A DNA stretch of 64,000 nt, taken from the NCBI RefSeq assembly GCF_041260155.1, contig NC_091934.1, positions 41,556,694-41,620,693 of the forward strand, in the 5' to 3' direction. The notes beneath the pieces are model-generated. The model saw only the letters and a list, made by a program, of their open reading frames with translations, had not been told where the DNA came from and did no database searches. The number at the start of each line of letters is the position of its first letter. The stretch's first letter is position 1. The translations under genes were made by a program, and so were the position numbers. Source of the DNA: Ptychodera flava (taxonomy: Eukaryota; Hemichordata; Enteropneusta; Ptychoderidae). Shown piece after piece: positions 1 to 11,300 of the stretch.

Positions 1-223
1 GTCGTCACCCTCTGGTCTTTCTCCGGGTCCCATGTCGTCACCCTCTCCGGGTCCCATGTCGTCTCCCTCTCCGGGTCCCATGTCGTCACCCTCTCCGGGT
101 CCCATGTCGTCACCCTCTCCGGGTCCCATGTCGTCACCCTCTCCGGGTCCCATGTCGTCTCCCTCTCCAGGTCCCATGTCGTCCTCCGGTCTGTCTCCAG
201 GTCTCTCGTCTTCGGGCATTTCG

Positions 224-280
<57 letters not shown>

Positions 281-282
281 CT

Positions 283-372
<90 letters not shown>

Positions 373-546
373 GTCATCGTCATCGTCATCCATTTCTGGC
401 CTTTCACTTCGCATCCTCTCGTCTTCTTCGCTCAAGTCCACATCGCTCTTCATTGCCATGTCATCGTCGTCACTGGCGATCGACGCCGCGTTGCTGAACA
501 CAACTACAGCAGTCAACAGAACTGCAAACGCCAAAGTGAACTTCAT
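1..546 (-). CDS. Secreted poly-aspartate acidic protein, 3' part beyond window
   Basis: Reading from the ATG at 546-544 the frame is open to the window edge. It starts with a clear signal peptide (MKFTLAFAVLLTAVVVFSNA), then a short acidic linker (SIASDDDDMAMKSDVDLSEEDE). An aspartate tract of about 55 Asp with one Ser follows (plus 223-390), then an EMPEDERPGDRPEDD spacer and about seven copies of the octapeptide DDMGPGEG. A splice acceptor (TTTCGTTACAG) ends at 558, leaving 11 nt of 5' UTR before the ATG. The protein should be secreted, intrinsically disordered and strongly calcium-binding; Asp-rich shell or skeletal matrix proteins such as aspein have similar composition. That role is inference from composition only, since no catalytic domain is visible. 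The C-terminus is outside the window. The gene is solid; the function is not known. Confidence 0.8.
8..180 (-). repeat. 24-bp coding minisatellite (DDMGPGEG repeats)
   Basis: About seven nearly identical 24-bp units encode the octapeptide DDMGPGEG on the minus strand, with only silent or near-silent differences between units. The units preserve frame, so the array has grown by whole-unit duplication. Confidence 0.85.
223..390 (-). repeat. Trinucleotide tract coding for poly-Asp
   Basis: A run of GAT codons with a few GAC, interrupted by one AGT (Ser) at 280-282, codes for about 55 aspartates. The near-pure GAT makes it a likely length-variable microsatellite inside a coding exon. The apparent poly-serine frame on the other strand is a shadow. 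Confidence 0.9.
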
Positions 547-557
547 GATGTCGAAGT

Positions 558-1322
558 CTGTAACGAAACAGGAGTGTTGAGAATGATTTAAGACGTGTAA
601 AGGTCTATAGCATTCAAATAATAAAAGCTCATCTCTTCGCAGATTTTGTTTTGTTGATTTGTTTGAGTTTTAAAGGCACGTTTCAGTGTAATATGTCTAC
701 TTTGGTTGAGAAAGCGATGTCATAATGACAGAGCCTGTGACAGCAGCAATGCACACTACGGTCGACGAATCTACTGTTGAAATACACTGGACTGCGTATC
801 TGCTCTTTGGAATAAGAATAAGTGCTGTGCGGTTTTATTTTTTTTTTATTAAACGTGTATTAAAATTTTCTGATACTGAATGTAGATTCTTGATGTCATT
901 TATTGATGTCAAGAAACAGTTTCTCTCAGAATTCGGACATTTAACATTTGGTTTAGGTTTCCATGATGGCACGGTTGCCTGGCTATGTATTGTGTGTTTT
1001 CAGATTGCCGAGGGCACAATCCCACCGCGACAGTGGAAAATCGTCAAAACAGTTTTGATGAGTTTCGTACGGTGAGAGGAAACACGTCAAAGAAACCAAA
1101 AACAAAATAACAGCCAAAACTCGAAATTCTACACATTCGTATTCGTCTAATATTAGGTTTATCTTAACAGTAAGGTTAGATCAGGAATTTCAGGAGATTT
1201 TCAATTGAATCAAACCTCACAACGTACGGCACCTAGTCACCAAGCGAAGACATCACAGTCGAAACCGCTCGGCAATATGGGCAACATAAATAGACTACTA
1301 TTACAAGCTGAATTATCCTTAC
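558..1322 (-). other. 5' UTR intron of the poly-Asp gene (predicted)
   Basis: The acceptor TTTCGTTACAG ends at 558 and a donor-like ATTG|GTAAGG begins at 1322 on the minus strand, downstream of a TATA box. Together they predict a roughly 45-nt non-coding first exon (about 1367-1323) and a 765-nt intron. The acceptor is strong; the donor choice is inference. No other gene is visible in this stretch. Confidence 0.5.
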
Positions 1323-1389
1323 CAATTTATTTCCACCTTTACCACAGCCGTCCACCAGTCTTGAATAAAAATATTGTCGTTGGTTCGCC

Positions 1390-1397
1390 TTTATATA
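1390..1397 (-). promoter_or_regulatory. TATA box of the poly-Asp gene
   Basis: TATATAAA on the minus strand, in the context GACTATATAAAGGCG. A start site about 30 nt downstream (near 1367) would give a short first exon ending at the GTAAGG donor at 1322. The same TATA/short exon/5' UTR intron order is seen at the YHYH gene. Confidence 0.5.
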
Positions 1398-1399
1398 GT

Positions 1400-3800
1400 C
1401 ATCTTCTCCAGTAAACTCAATACTCATATTTGTATATAGGCCCACCTATCTACTTCTGCATTGTAGATTATGTAACACTGCCAGAGAAGTAAAAATAGGT
1501 TATATTTCCATTCATCTTAGATCAACGGATGATATGTTTAGGAAAATATCTATTTCCATCAAAATCAAAATACATGTTAGTACATACCTTCATCACACTA
1601 TCTAAGATGCGGAAGGTGAAATTTCGTGCCAAATTTCTCAAATCTGTTCTGCGTTTGAACAGAATATTGTAACGACCCTCGCGCATCTGATAAACAATTT
1701 GTCTGAGAGCTTGCCCTTGAAAATACCGTTTATCTCGTTTGAAAGTAGAAAAGCAGATTCTACGAAATTAATCATGTCAGAAAGAACAATGTAGCGTTTT
1801 CTTTCGTTAAAGCTCTACCAAGGCTCTTTGGTGTTTCCCCGTCCACCTAGGGGGTCTATTTCGGTGCCTGGTGGTGAGCCGCGGCGGTGGATGGCACGGC
1901 TTCACATCACAATAGAGTTTTATTGATTTTTGTGGAACGTCGCCGCCACCTTCTGATATCACCTTCCCTTTTCAACTTTTGTAATTATTTGTTTTTTGGT
2001 CTCTTTGTCTCCATGTGACGGCCGTAAAATCGACACATTAAACAATTACGTCATTACCAATGCACTGGTATTTACCAGGCACGCTATGAAACGTTTCTGC
2101 GATACTTTGCGAGCTGTAGAAATAGTTTAGTCGAAGATTCAACTTAGTGTACCGCAACGAAGCCGAAAAAAATTGCAAAGAAAACGTGTCTTTCATATTC
2201 GTCTCAACAATTGATTGGAAAAAAAAATCGTAGCAGTAATTATGTCTACAAAAATCAAGAATGTCCAAGAATTCATGGTGACTTAGCAACCAACTGGTAT
2301 TACAGAAGTTCTATGGCACAAGATTTCAGGTTTTACGTATTTGGGTTGTTTTTGCACTCCTATGTTGAATCAAAGTAGCATTTGATTGGTTTAGGTTTAA
2401 TCTCCTGATTCTCACTTAAAGCTCACCTATAGAGGTACGCTATACAACATTAGGCAGTAACTAAAACATATTTCGTATTTTCATCCGCACAGTGGCATTT
2501 AAAATATCAAATGGTCGCCGAATACTGTGTTGTTTGAAAGGAAATTTAACAGATTCGATGAAAGGTAGAGCAGAGTTGTTAAAAGTTTGTATTCTAAAAA
2601 GTGTCATTGTGCTTTTGAATGCATGAGGTGATTCAGTGTACTGGGATCAACTCTTTTCACTTTCAGACTTTTTCTAATTAACTTTCACTTCTGTACGAGA
2701 AATCATTGCTGCAATGTCAGAAATCATTGGTAGAATTTCAGAAAGAAAAGCTGAAAGTTTGTGAAACATACATTTGTACTTGCGTTTCGTTACCTTAATA
2801 ATTTCATTTCTGATCCATGACGTCATGTTTTAAGCTGACATAAAAACAACTGATCCCTGACCTCGATTAAGAGCGCCTTTAGTCAACGATAAATCCAAGC
2901 TACTACAATGTAATTCAAAACATTACCGTTGACAGAAACACGCTACCTAAGAGTGTCATACAAGTCTCAGGGGGTCGGCCATGTTTTCAATATGGCAGAT
3001 TTCTGCAGGTAAACACATAAGATTACAGAAAAACATGTGAAGTTATAGATTATAAAGGAATTTAATGCCAGAAATGCTTAAAAAGATAAATAAATGAATG
3101 AGTTTGGCCAGTTTCCCGAACAAATAGAACTTTTTGCGCTGCGTACCTTCATGGTTGCGGCGACCAATAAAGTTACTTAGGCCTACTGGTCCTCTCATTT
3201 TCATACGTGAGTATGCCTGCATTCCCCGCCACGAAGTAAGTTACCTTCAAAAATTGGAATATAAAGGTAAGAGACAACCGCACAGAGACATGTTTATTTG
3301 TTGCTGTCAGTTCAGAAATACGAACATTTATTTTTCGCTGACCCCATCAGAGGTTGCAACTGTGCGAATCATGAGGCGTTGAGACAATTTGCAAAACAGA
3401 AATAAATAAATAAATAAATAAATAAAAAATCAATAAATCAATGAATGATTAATTATTTTTGTTCTATTATAATTTACTTTTCCTGGTAAATGACTGAAAA
3501 AACCGAATGAAACCAGGCCTACGGAAATGTTTTGATAGATATTTAGGTTTTCAAAGGGATATATCGAGCAAATTTTTACTCCAAAATATAAAGTATGATA
3601 CTTCTTGGTTTGTTAAAAAGTAAGCATCTTCTTCATTTCACTCCCCGTAGTCTTGCAAAGGTAACAAGCCAACCTGCACAAAACCGAAGACCACGACACC
3701 TAAAGTTTTTTTCATGTGCATAATTCTATTTGTCCATCAGCATCTTGTAATTATCTCGAATAAGGCATGCAGAGTTTTCAAATCCCTCAATTTTTTTTTT
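1400..3800. other. Intergenic, no gene recognised
   Basis: No convincing coding region. It contains an AAAT microsatellite (3401-3430). A short ATG stretch (MADFC) begins at 2992 in a YY1-like context and runs into a CAG|GTAAAC donor-like site; it could be a tiny first exon but nothing supports it further. Confidence 0.4.
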
Positions 3801-3803
3801 CAT

Positions 3804-4258
3804 TTACGTGATAATGCAATTTCCTCCTCTGCCGCCTCCTCTTCCTCTATTTCCACCACGCTGTCTATACCTCTGTAGTTGGCGATGACCAAGTGGAGGT
3901 CGTAGTCTGCCAGGTCCTGCACTACTCTGGACAAGCTGACCTTCACCCACTGGCGGCTCATCCCAAGTGCTATCATCTCCATCCACCGGTTTCTCTGGTT
4001 CGTGATGCCCGTCGTCACCTTCGTCACCTGTCGACTGTCGATCATCGTCCGCAGCTCTGCCGTTCACTTTCATTGGTCCGTCACCGCTCGGCACATTGGA
4101 ACCGGAACCATGGCCGTTGTCGTTTTTTCATCCATTCATCGACGACCAAGGGTCAAATTTTCCCAAAGAAAGCGATTATAGTCCTTACCAACTGCCATGC
4201 CTTGAGAGAAGGCAACCTCTTGCGCCAAGAAAAGTATTATACATAGCAAGATCTTCAT
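3804..4258 (-). pseudogene. Asp/Gly-rich secreted protein with RG tail, probably decayed paralogue
   Basis: The ATG at 4258-4256 opens a signal peptide (MKILLCIILFLAQEVAFSQG) followed by MAVGKDYN. That frame stops at 4136. A second frame from about 4127 gives NDNGHGSGSNVPSGDGP, an acidic stretch (AADDDRQSTGDEGDDGHHEP) and a basic RGGNRGRGGGRGGN tail ending at 3804. The tail resembles the Arg-Gly C-terminus of the gene at 7370-7985, so the two look paralogous. The two frames meet at a run of six T (4123-4128), where a one-base slip is likely. Where its relatives have a CAG acceptor 11 nt before the ATG, this copy has CAA after a good pyrimidine tract. A different tail frame (VVEIEEEEAAEEE) is possible, so the product is uncertain. 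Confidence 0.5.
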
Positions 4259-4259
4259 G

Positions 4260-6750
4260 GTCCCAATATTTGCAAGAAAAAATGTGCAAAAAGTGATATC
4301 CGAAAAATGAATTTTGAAATAAATTTTGGTTGTTTAGCTGACAGCTTGTCGTGACAGAATGTTCACTCCACAGAACCCAGCGGTGACTTTCTGTCAATTA
4401 AAATGTAGCCTTTTCTACAAAAGTCTTCTCAGTGACACTGTTTTATATCGCATTACGTTTACATCGCATGACAAATATGCGTGACTACAGGTGTATTGAG
4501 TGGTTCATGCCGAACGCCTGATGGCGTATTTCATTCCGCTTGTCGGTTTCCTTCTGAGCTGCGCCACTGTCCCATGTGTGGAGGGACTGTGGCTTCGCCT
4601 ATATTCCATGTTCACAAGCGCTCACCTCATTCTGCCGGGCAAGTACTGCCGCTATATTACAAACTTATTATCGCAATTAAGATTAAAATCCTGCACGCAA
4701 TCGGCCGAAATAATGATATTGTTTGGTAGGGTACCGCTTTCAAAATATTGACACTATTTGGGTAAGAAAAATGTTCAGTTTTGATATCGATAAAATTGCA
4801 CGAGGCTGTAGGCTATAAACTGTGCTCTCATTTCATGAAATCGTGAATGGGCAGTCGCACACATTTCAGAATACACTTTTACATCGACCGTGCACGACGA
4901 AGTCCTCACATATTGATATGCAAGTGAAAAAAGGGTGGGTTTAAAACATCAGTTTGAATAAGTCTTCTCGTTTGAAGTAGGAATCAATCAAATTCGTTGA
5001 TGTTTTTTTTCTTCAAAAGAGCTAATGTTTGGTTTTAAGAGTGGTTGCTATTTAATTATAGGAAGTGATTCCGTAATGAATGGGGGATTGGGAGATATGC
5101 AGTGTGTACATAACCTCGGGACAAATATGAAACATTTGCAGACCAAATACATCATTATTGGTCTCCTGCTGTTTAGTCCGAACGCTCACAGGGATGACAC
5201 AAAGTAAACATGCTTACGTCACACGTTTGTCTGTCTACTGGCAAAGCGAGAGCAGAATTCTAGCGAATCTGTACAATCATAGAACATTTTTGCTGTCGAC
5301 AGACCTAAATATACCACTTCGATGACGCGTTAATGTTGCCAGTTTCAAGAACATTGTCTACCTGTGGCACTTCGCCTTGCTCCTCCTGAATTGTTTTGCC
5401 AAATTAAATATTTATTCCATAATATTTTAATTAGAAATTATCATCTACCATGAATTTAAAGCAGGACAGCTGGAATTTGAGACGAATTGGCCTGTTTTCC
5501 CATCGATTCTTTGCTCAGTTTGATCACTTGCTTTATATTTATACTATATTTTATCGTCACACTCATAATTTAGTCCATAGATACGTAATGTACTCGAAGG
5601 AGTTAATCGTAATTATCTAAAATGGATAAATCAGTCACGTAGAAGATTATGGCACCTACTCACCAAAAATTTCTTCCTCTATGATATTGGGTTGCTTACA
5701 TATGGCCAGATATTTTTTTGTGCGCTGAATATTTGCTATTTGTAAATTAAGATCACTCAGGATATATATTAAACCACTTGTGCGCTATGTATTGAATAGA
5801 TGTAGCAATAATTATCAAAGGGACAAGATACATGAATATCAGGCAAAAATCGTGATGAAGATAGTTCGCACCTCGAAATTAAAAGAATAGAACTTTTGTC
5901 GAAACTTTCCTCATTGAAACTGTAAACGATTTCCTTACGAAATCAAGAAAAAACTCAGGGGGTTACCATGCAAAATTTGGTACTAGAGAGACGAATGACC
6001 AACATTCACAGTACCGACACGCGAAATGAAAACTGTGCGACATTCCTATATTCACACTTTGGGGAAAATAGCGTTTTCGATTTTCACAAAGATGAGCAGG
6101 CGAAAACTATATTTACATCATTAGCTAGAAAATGGATCCCCACCATTGGTATAGACTAAAAACATCTCGTAAAATACTCAGAATATCTGTCGAGAACACA
6201 TTGTACATTGCATTTTAAATATACATTGAAAGCCGAAGTATTTCAAGTTAGAGAGTTTTTTTAAACAAAATGCTCTTCCTAAACGAATGGTGCCGTTTAG
6301 TACCAATCTACGAAGGTTGACCAATTGGGGCAACTAATTTGTTTGTGATTTCTGCGAGTGGAAGTGCCTTATTCAAGAAACGCGTGATGTAATCAGTAAC
6401 ACACCTTTCTTCTGACTTGACTACATCGGCACAGCATTTATGATACGTACTGCAAGTTGAAAATAAGGTCATCAATTTGACATTATTTGAAATTATATTC
6501 CCCTGTCGATTGAATTAGGTTTGTTTGTATGACATAAATTTGAATTGCAACCTTGAGAGTGAATTGATTATGTCACACAGACACAGCATTTGAATTCGAG
6601 TTACTTCTCAAACTAAACTCTCTTAAGAATATTATATAAATTTACAGTACAAGGCTAAGAAGTTATGTTTGCTTTACTTATACATTTGGTAGCTTATGGA
6701 ACAGATCTATTGTCTTCAAAGCAAATGTGCTAGCAAAGCTGATTACCATC

Positions 6751-6752
<2 letters not shown>
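4260..6752. other. Intergenic, AT-rich, no gene recognised
   Basis: Only short random open frames. A TATA-like ATATAAAAC on the minus strand near 4442-4450 lies upstream of the decayed secreted-protein locus, but no matching donor is visible. Confidence 0.4.

Positions 6753-6840
<88 letters not shown>
6753..6840. repeat. (GA)n microsatellite
   Basis: Uninterrupted GA dinucleotide run of about 44 units. Frames through it that read Arg-Glu or Leu-Ser are artefacts. Confidence 0.97.
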
Positions 6841-6843
<3 letters not shown>

Positions 6844-7369
6844 TTCAAGTGTGGTTTAAGGAAACAAGTCACTATCAGTATCATTTCCAGTTTGTTGATT
6901 TTGCTTATTCGGTAAGACGGATTCTTCTGTTTCTCAGGGCACTCTAATAACATGTAAGCTCCGAGTCAAAAAGTCAAAGTCATTGTTAAACTCGAAACTT
7001 TGCCGCACACTTTCATATCTCCCCGTTTCATCGAGCACACACAATTTCACAACATATCTAATTCCGAATCCCAAGAGCCATATCACTCTGATGCCACTGT
7101 CAGCATTTTTTTTACACTTGTCTACTTCTTTCATGCGTCAAAACATATAAATCATAGCCTGTTAATACTCTTTGATATGGATTTAATATCTGACCAATAA
7201 TCAACAAATATCATTCAAATCAAAACCGAGTATCGTAAATATGTTGCAATAGGTATACTAGTCCATATATTGCATCGGTTGTATTCGTCTATATTGTCCT
7301 GTATGCAAACAACGCCAACCAGAAGGATGACGGTACAAGCGGTACAGAGTTCACACTGGGTATTTTTTC
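6841..7369. other. Intergenic and likely 3' flank of the GEP-repeat gene
   Basis: AT-rich sequence with no coding signal. It lies downstream of the minus-strand gene ending at 7370. Confidence 0.4.
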
Positions 7370-7985
7370 TCAGTTTCTGCGCCCGCGACCACCTCGTCCA
7401 CCTCGACCCTTTCCTCTTCCACGTCCCCTTGGACGACGACCGCCATTAGGTCTTGGCCTTCGGTGTGGTCGCCTCCCGCCCCTGGCCTTCTCCAGCCGTG
7501 GTTCTGGTCCGCCTTCCATCGGTGGTTCGGGTCCGCCTTCCATCGGTGGTTCGGGTCCACCTTCCATCGGCGGTTGAGGCTCGCCATCAACTGGTGGTTC
7601 GGGTTCGCCACCAGTGGTGGTTCGGGTTCGCCACCAGCTGGTGGTTCGGGTTCGCCACCAGCTGGTGGTTCGGGTTCGCCACCAGCTGGTGGTTCGGGTT
7701 CGCCACCAGCTGGTGGTTCGGGTTCGCCGTCACTGGTGGTTCGGGTTCGCCACCAGCTGTGTGTTCGGGTTCGCCATCAACTGGTGGTTCGGGTTCACCT
7801 TCGCCACCTTCTCCCTCCTCACCTGCGGGTGGTTCAGGCTCACCGCCAGATGGTTCTGGTCCAGGCTCTCCTCCGGTGTTTCCCCCTACTCCACCTTCAC
7901 CTGCATTTATCGTTGGCACGTCATTCTGCTGGGCGAATACTGTCACTGTTGCCAACAGCAAGCTCAAGCAAATAATCAGCCTCAT
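7370..7985 (-). CDS. Secreted Gly-Glu-Pro repeat protein with Arg-Gly tail, frame interrupted twice
   Basis: The ATG at 7985 starts a signal peptide (MRLIICLSLLLATVTVFAQQ), then NDVPTINAGEGGVGG, an acidic Gly/Glu/Pro region and an array of 24-bp units encoding PAGGEPEP. The end is basic (GGRRPRGRGRGKGRGG) with the stop at 7370. Two units are 23 bp instead of 24, near 7725-7740 and 7602-7625. Reading through both one-base losses keeps the GGEPEP theme into the PMEGGPEP units and the RG tail, so the intended frame is clear even though the genomic frame is broken twice. The acceptor (TATATTTCCAG) ends at 7997, leaving 11 nt before the ATG. The acidic-Pro body joined to a basic RG tail suggests a self-associating secreted matrix protein; that is inference. 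The slips may be assembly errors in a repeat. Confidence 0.65.
7495..7800 (-). repeat. 24-bp coding minisatellite (PAGGEPEP / PMEGGPEP units)
   Basis: About a dozen 24-bp units, seen on the plus strand as GGTTCGGGTTCGCCACCAGC and variants. Most are 24 bp; two are 23 bp and shift the frame. The most similar units are adjacent, as expected of recent unit duplication. Confidence 0.85.
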
Positions 7986-8238
7986 TATGGTAAAACCTGG
8001 AAATATAAATGAGAGAAATCTTTAACCTTCCCTAGAATAATAACGGTCAGTTTTCTGGCAGTTTTATAAATTAAAGTTGATGATCCAAGCACTGATAGAA
8101 ATATTAATTACATTACAATCCAAATCCAAATAAAAGCTTAATACAATGTCATCATGGCGTACCGATCTTTTCAAGATGCAGTTCGCAAGATCACAATAAG
8201 ATCGGCTCTTTCTCAAATTCCCGTACGAAATATTCTGG

Positions 8239-8239
<1 letters not shown>
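7986..8239. other. Acceptor end of a 5' UTR intron and upstream sequence
   Basis: The minus-strand acceptor TATATTTCCAG ends at 7997, so the ATG exon begins at 7996. The first exon is not certain. A candidate is a CCTATAAAAAG TATA box near 9246-9256 with a CCC|GTAAGT donor near 8995. Confidence 0.35.

Positions 8240-8314
<75 letters not shown>
8240..8314. repeat. (GA)n microsatellite, interrupted
   Basis: GA run with small interruptions (GATAGAGAGG in the middle). Confidence 0.95.
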
Positions 8315-11300
8315 TATATGTCCACCGTCAGAGACAAACAGACTGCAGATAGGACTGGCAAACTTACAGACAAATATGAAAACGTGTCGTTACAACGCCA
8401 GATATTCAAGCATGGACAAAATGAGAGAGACCATCGGAGAAAGCAATACCAAGCTCGAGTCGGAGAAAACGTGAAACGGCAATCGTACATTAACGGATAA
8501 AAACCATTCTCATGCAGCACTAAGCGCCAACGGTTACAACATATAAATTCAACGAGAATATAACGACTACGATGACTACAAAAACTTTACCAGTATGTAC
8601 GTGCATCTGAAACCAGCAGATAAAAGCAAAAGCGTCGCAACATTACCGTGATAGCTGTGCACGACTCTTCACAATCAGCGAGCCTCTTCCTGAATGACCA
8701 GTGTGTGCCGTCCGTGAATGGTGACCACCTATTTCATTGCATAAGAAATAGATTTGAATTTGCCCTAGGGATCAGATGTGTAACGTCTTAAAAAAGTCAC
8801 CGTGACACGGAACTTCAAGGCAATGTCGGACTCAACACGATTCTGAATTCAAAAATCTGTATAGCACACTAAATAACTTTCACTATACAAACCAGTCCTA
8901 TCGTCATTTTCTCCCATTTATATGTCTTTATAAACGTGAGACATATAGAGCAATACGTTATCATGTAACTGCATGGTGTAGAATTAGCCAAACTTACGGG
9001 CTTTTGGCTCTTGCGACCATTGTCGCAGATTTGACTTTCTAACGACGTCGACAAAATAATGGAGAGAGACAAACTTGTGACTGGCACAAGCTTCAAATCT
9101 ACTCATCTACTCAAATCTACTACTTTAAAATATGATACAGAAAGAAATCAGACACGTTTATTTCTTCTGTTTTTTTCTTCATGTCCTTCATGTGAATGAT
9201 AAATAAGTCGACTTCAAAATTCTAGTTGATTTCAAATGCATTGTCTTTTTATAGGCATAGAAGAACAAATCAAAAGAAATGTGTTGATAATTAGAATTTT
9301 TATGAGTTAGAGGTAATCCGGTACCAGGTACGGATAGCGGAACCTGCCTGCTGATCAGACCAAACTACAACTAGTATGTAAAGTAAGGGGCATTGTCTCA
9401 CCATGTTCAGAACACGTGCAAATGACTGATAAACAAACCTACAGATCTGGTCATCGCCCTTTTTGGCATGAGGGTTGGAGTCAAAGGCCAAGATGTGTTG
9501 CGTCCTTTGTCCTAACTGTAGAAAGATGCTGGAAATGGGCCAATCCCAAATATTTACGGTCCATTATGTCCACCAGTTCCGTGTACGAGTCACTCTAAGG
9601 AGGTGATTGGTGCGGTGTTTTCCTGTGATTTTAGAGGCGAACAATTACGGTGTTAGTTTGAGTCGGGTACCGTTAAACAAACTTTCCCCAGAAGCAGAAT
9701 AAAATTGTTTCGTAAGGTGCAACAATGGGCAACTTTTTTGGCAGAGAGCAGATGTGACCTTATTATGAAGCGAATTAAATAAAAGAAAAAGTGACTGAGT
9801 GGTGACAATTTTGTCGTTTTTCTTCGTCATATCACCTGATTAGTTTGACAAACAAGTGGCCTACAAGAATTACCACAAGTATGGCATTGTACACGACAAG
9901 AAGCCAACAGGCGTATTACAGCACATAGCTTTACCATTGCCTGATAAGTAACCCTCACACCAATCTGACGAGTAATTAAAACCCCCTCACAGAGCCAATG
10001 ATTTCGAGGAGATTTCAGACCAGCTTAAGTTTCAAAAAATATATCATCGAAGAAGTGACGCCATGACTGAAAAATTTAAATCTCACCTCATTTATTACAA
10101 ATGACAAAAAATGACTGTTTTTGTCCAAAAAAAAATTGAAAATATGGTTACCCAGTAAAATATCCATATCTTCACTGACTTCAGGCAGATGACTACCCAT
10201 AGCTAGTGCTGTTTAAATACTTCCGTTTACATTCGTATGATATAATAGAAAAATGGCATTGCGTTAATATCATTCTTGAAATTTTTACAAAAGGACTCGG
10301 TCGGAAAAGCCGCTGTGAAAAACGTATTCAAAATCGGTGTCACTATTCTACATACATAACTATATTATTAGACACACAAATTCCCTCTGAAGGGAAGAAA
10401 AGCGTTAGAAAAACAAATGAGGAAGTTACTCAGAAGAAACCAAAACAGAGTTTCAAAATAATAATAAGAAAAAGAAGTAAATTCATACAAAAAAACAACA
10501 ATAGCATGATTAATCCATGAAGAGTTTACAAGATGAAATAGAAAATTCGAAGAAACTGTTAAAGAAAACGATGACCAACGCCTCAGTTTATCCCTGACGC
10601 TTTCAATAAATACTATCACTAGACATCTTGATCGTTAGGTAAGTAAGCGACTCTTACTCGAACAGATCTGAAAGCTACCAGTAATGGAGCATTTTAGAAA
10701 TTCACCCCTAAAGGAAAGGACAATGCTGAAGTGTTTATTATCAGTTCTCATCCTCTTTGAGGGCTGAAGGCTGTCATGGAGCAAAATCTTAGGGTACATT
10801 GTATTTCTGTTCGATGTGTCTTAGAAGTAAAATGGGCCGGGAACGCCGATTTTTCTCCACTCTTGTCGAATCATCGATATTGTGAAGAAAATAACAATGT
10901 TTTTAAGTTTGAGTCATCAGCCATCTCAATCGTTATTTTATATTCCTATGACTTGTTGCTATGAAAGAAGGGTTAGCGTCAGTTAATTTTGAATTCAAAC
11001 AGATAAAAACAAAAGTAACATAATATTGTATACTATAAATAAAAATCAGATACTGTTTTGTTCAGCAACTGTCTTTTTAATCAGAGGTTTCGTAGCTCCA
11101 AATCATGTTCTGTAAAATCGAAATTCCTTCATATAAAACTCAGAGTTTTGAAACAGAAGTTAGCATTGCCGAGGGCCAAAAGCTAGGTGTATTTCGCATT
11201 TTCGAAATTTCCTCAAGTAAGTTAGGCGCTTACGGAAAATACTTCACTGTAACTTAAACCATGTGTCAGATAGTCCCTTTTAGAGACCTCTCGGTACAGC

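Noticed and set aside
32-580. Plus-strand open frame rich in serine
   Set aside because: It is the antisense shadow of the poly-Asp gene; the minus frame has the signal peptide, acceptor and repeats.
3800-4045. Acidic frame ending VVEIEEEEAAEEE
   Set aside because: It could be a real tail, but the other frame has the RG-rich end that matches the neighbouring paralogue, and the E-rich run comes from a purine repeat.
6678-6953. Arg-Glu and Leu-Ser frames through GA runs
   Set aside because: Products of the GA microsatellite only.
7453-8025. Plus-strand frames with WWFGFATS or GGSGSPPA repeats
   Set aside because: Shadows of the 24-bp array; the minus strand has the signal peptide and a splice acceptor at the right distance.
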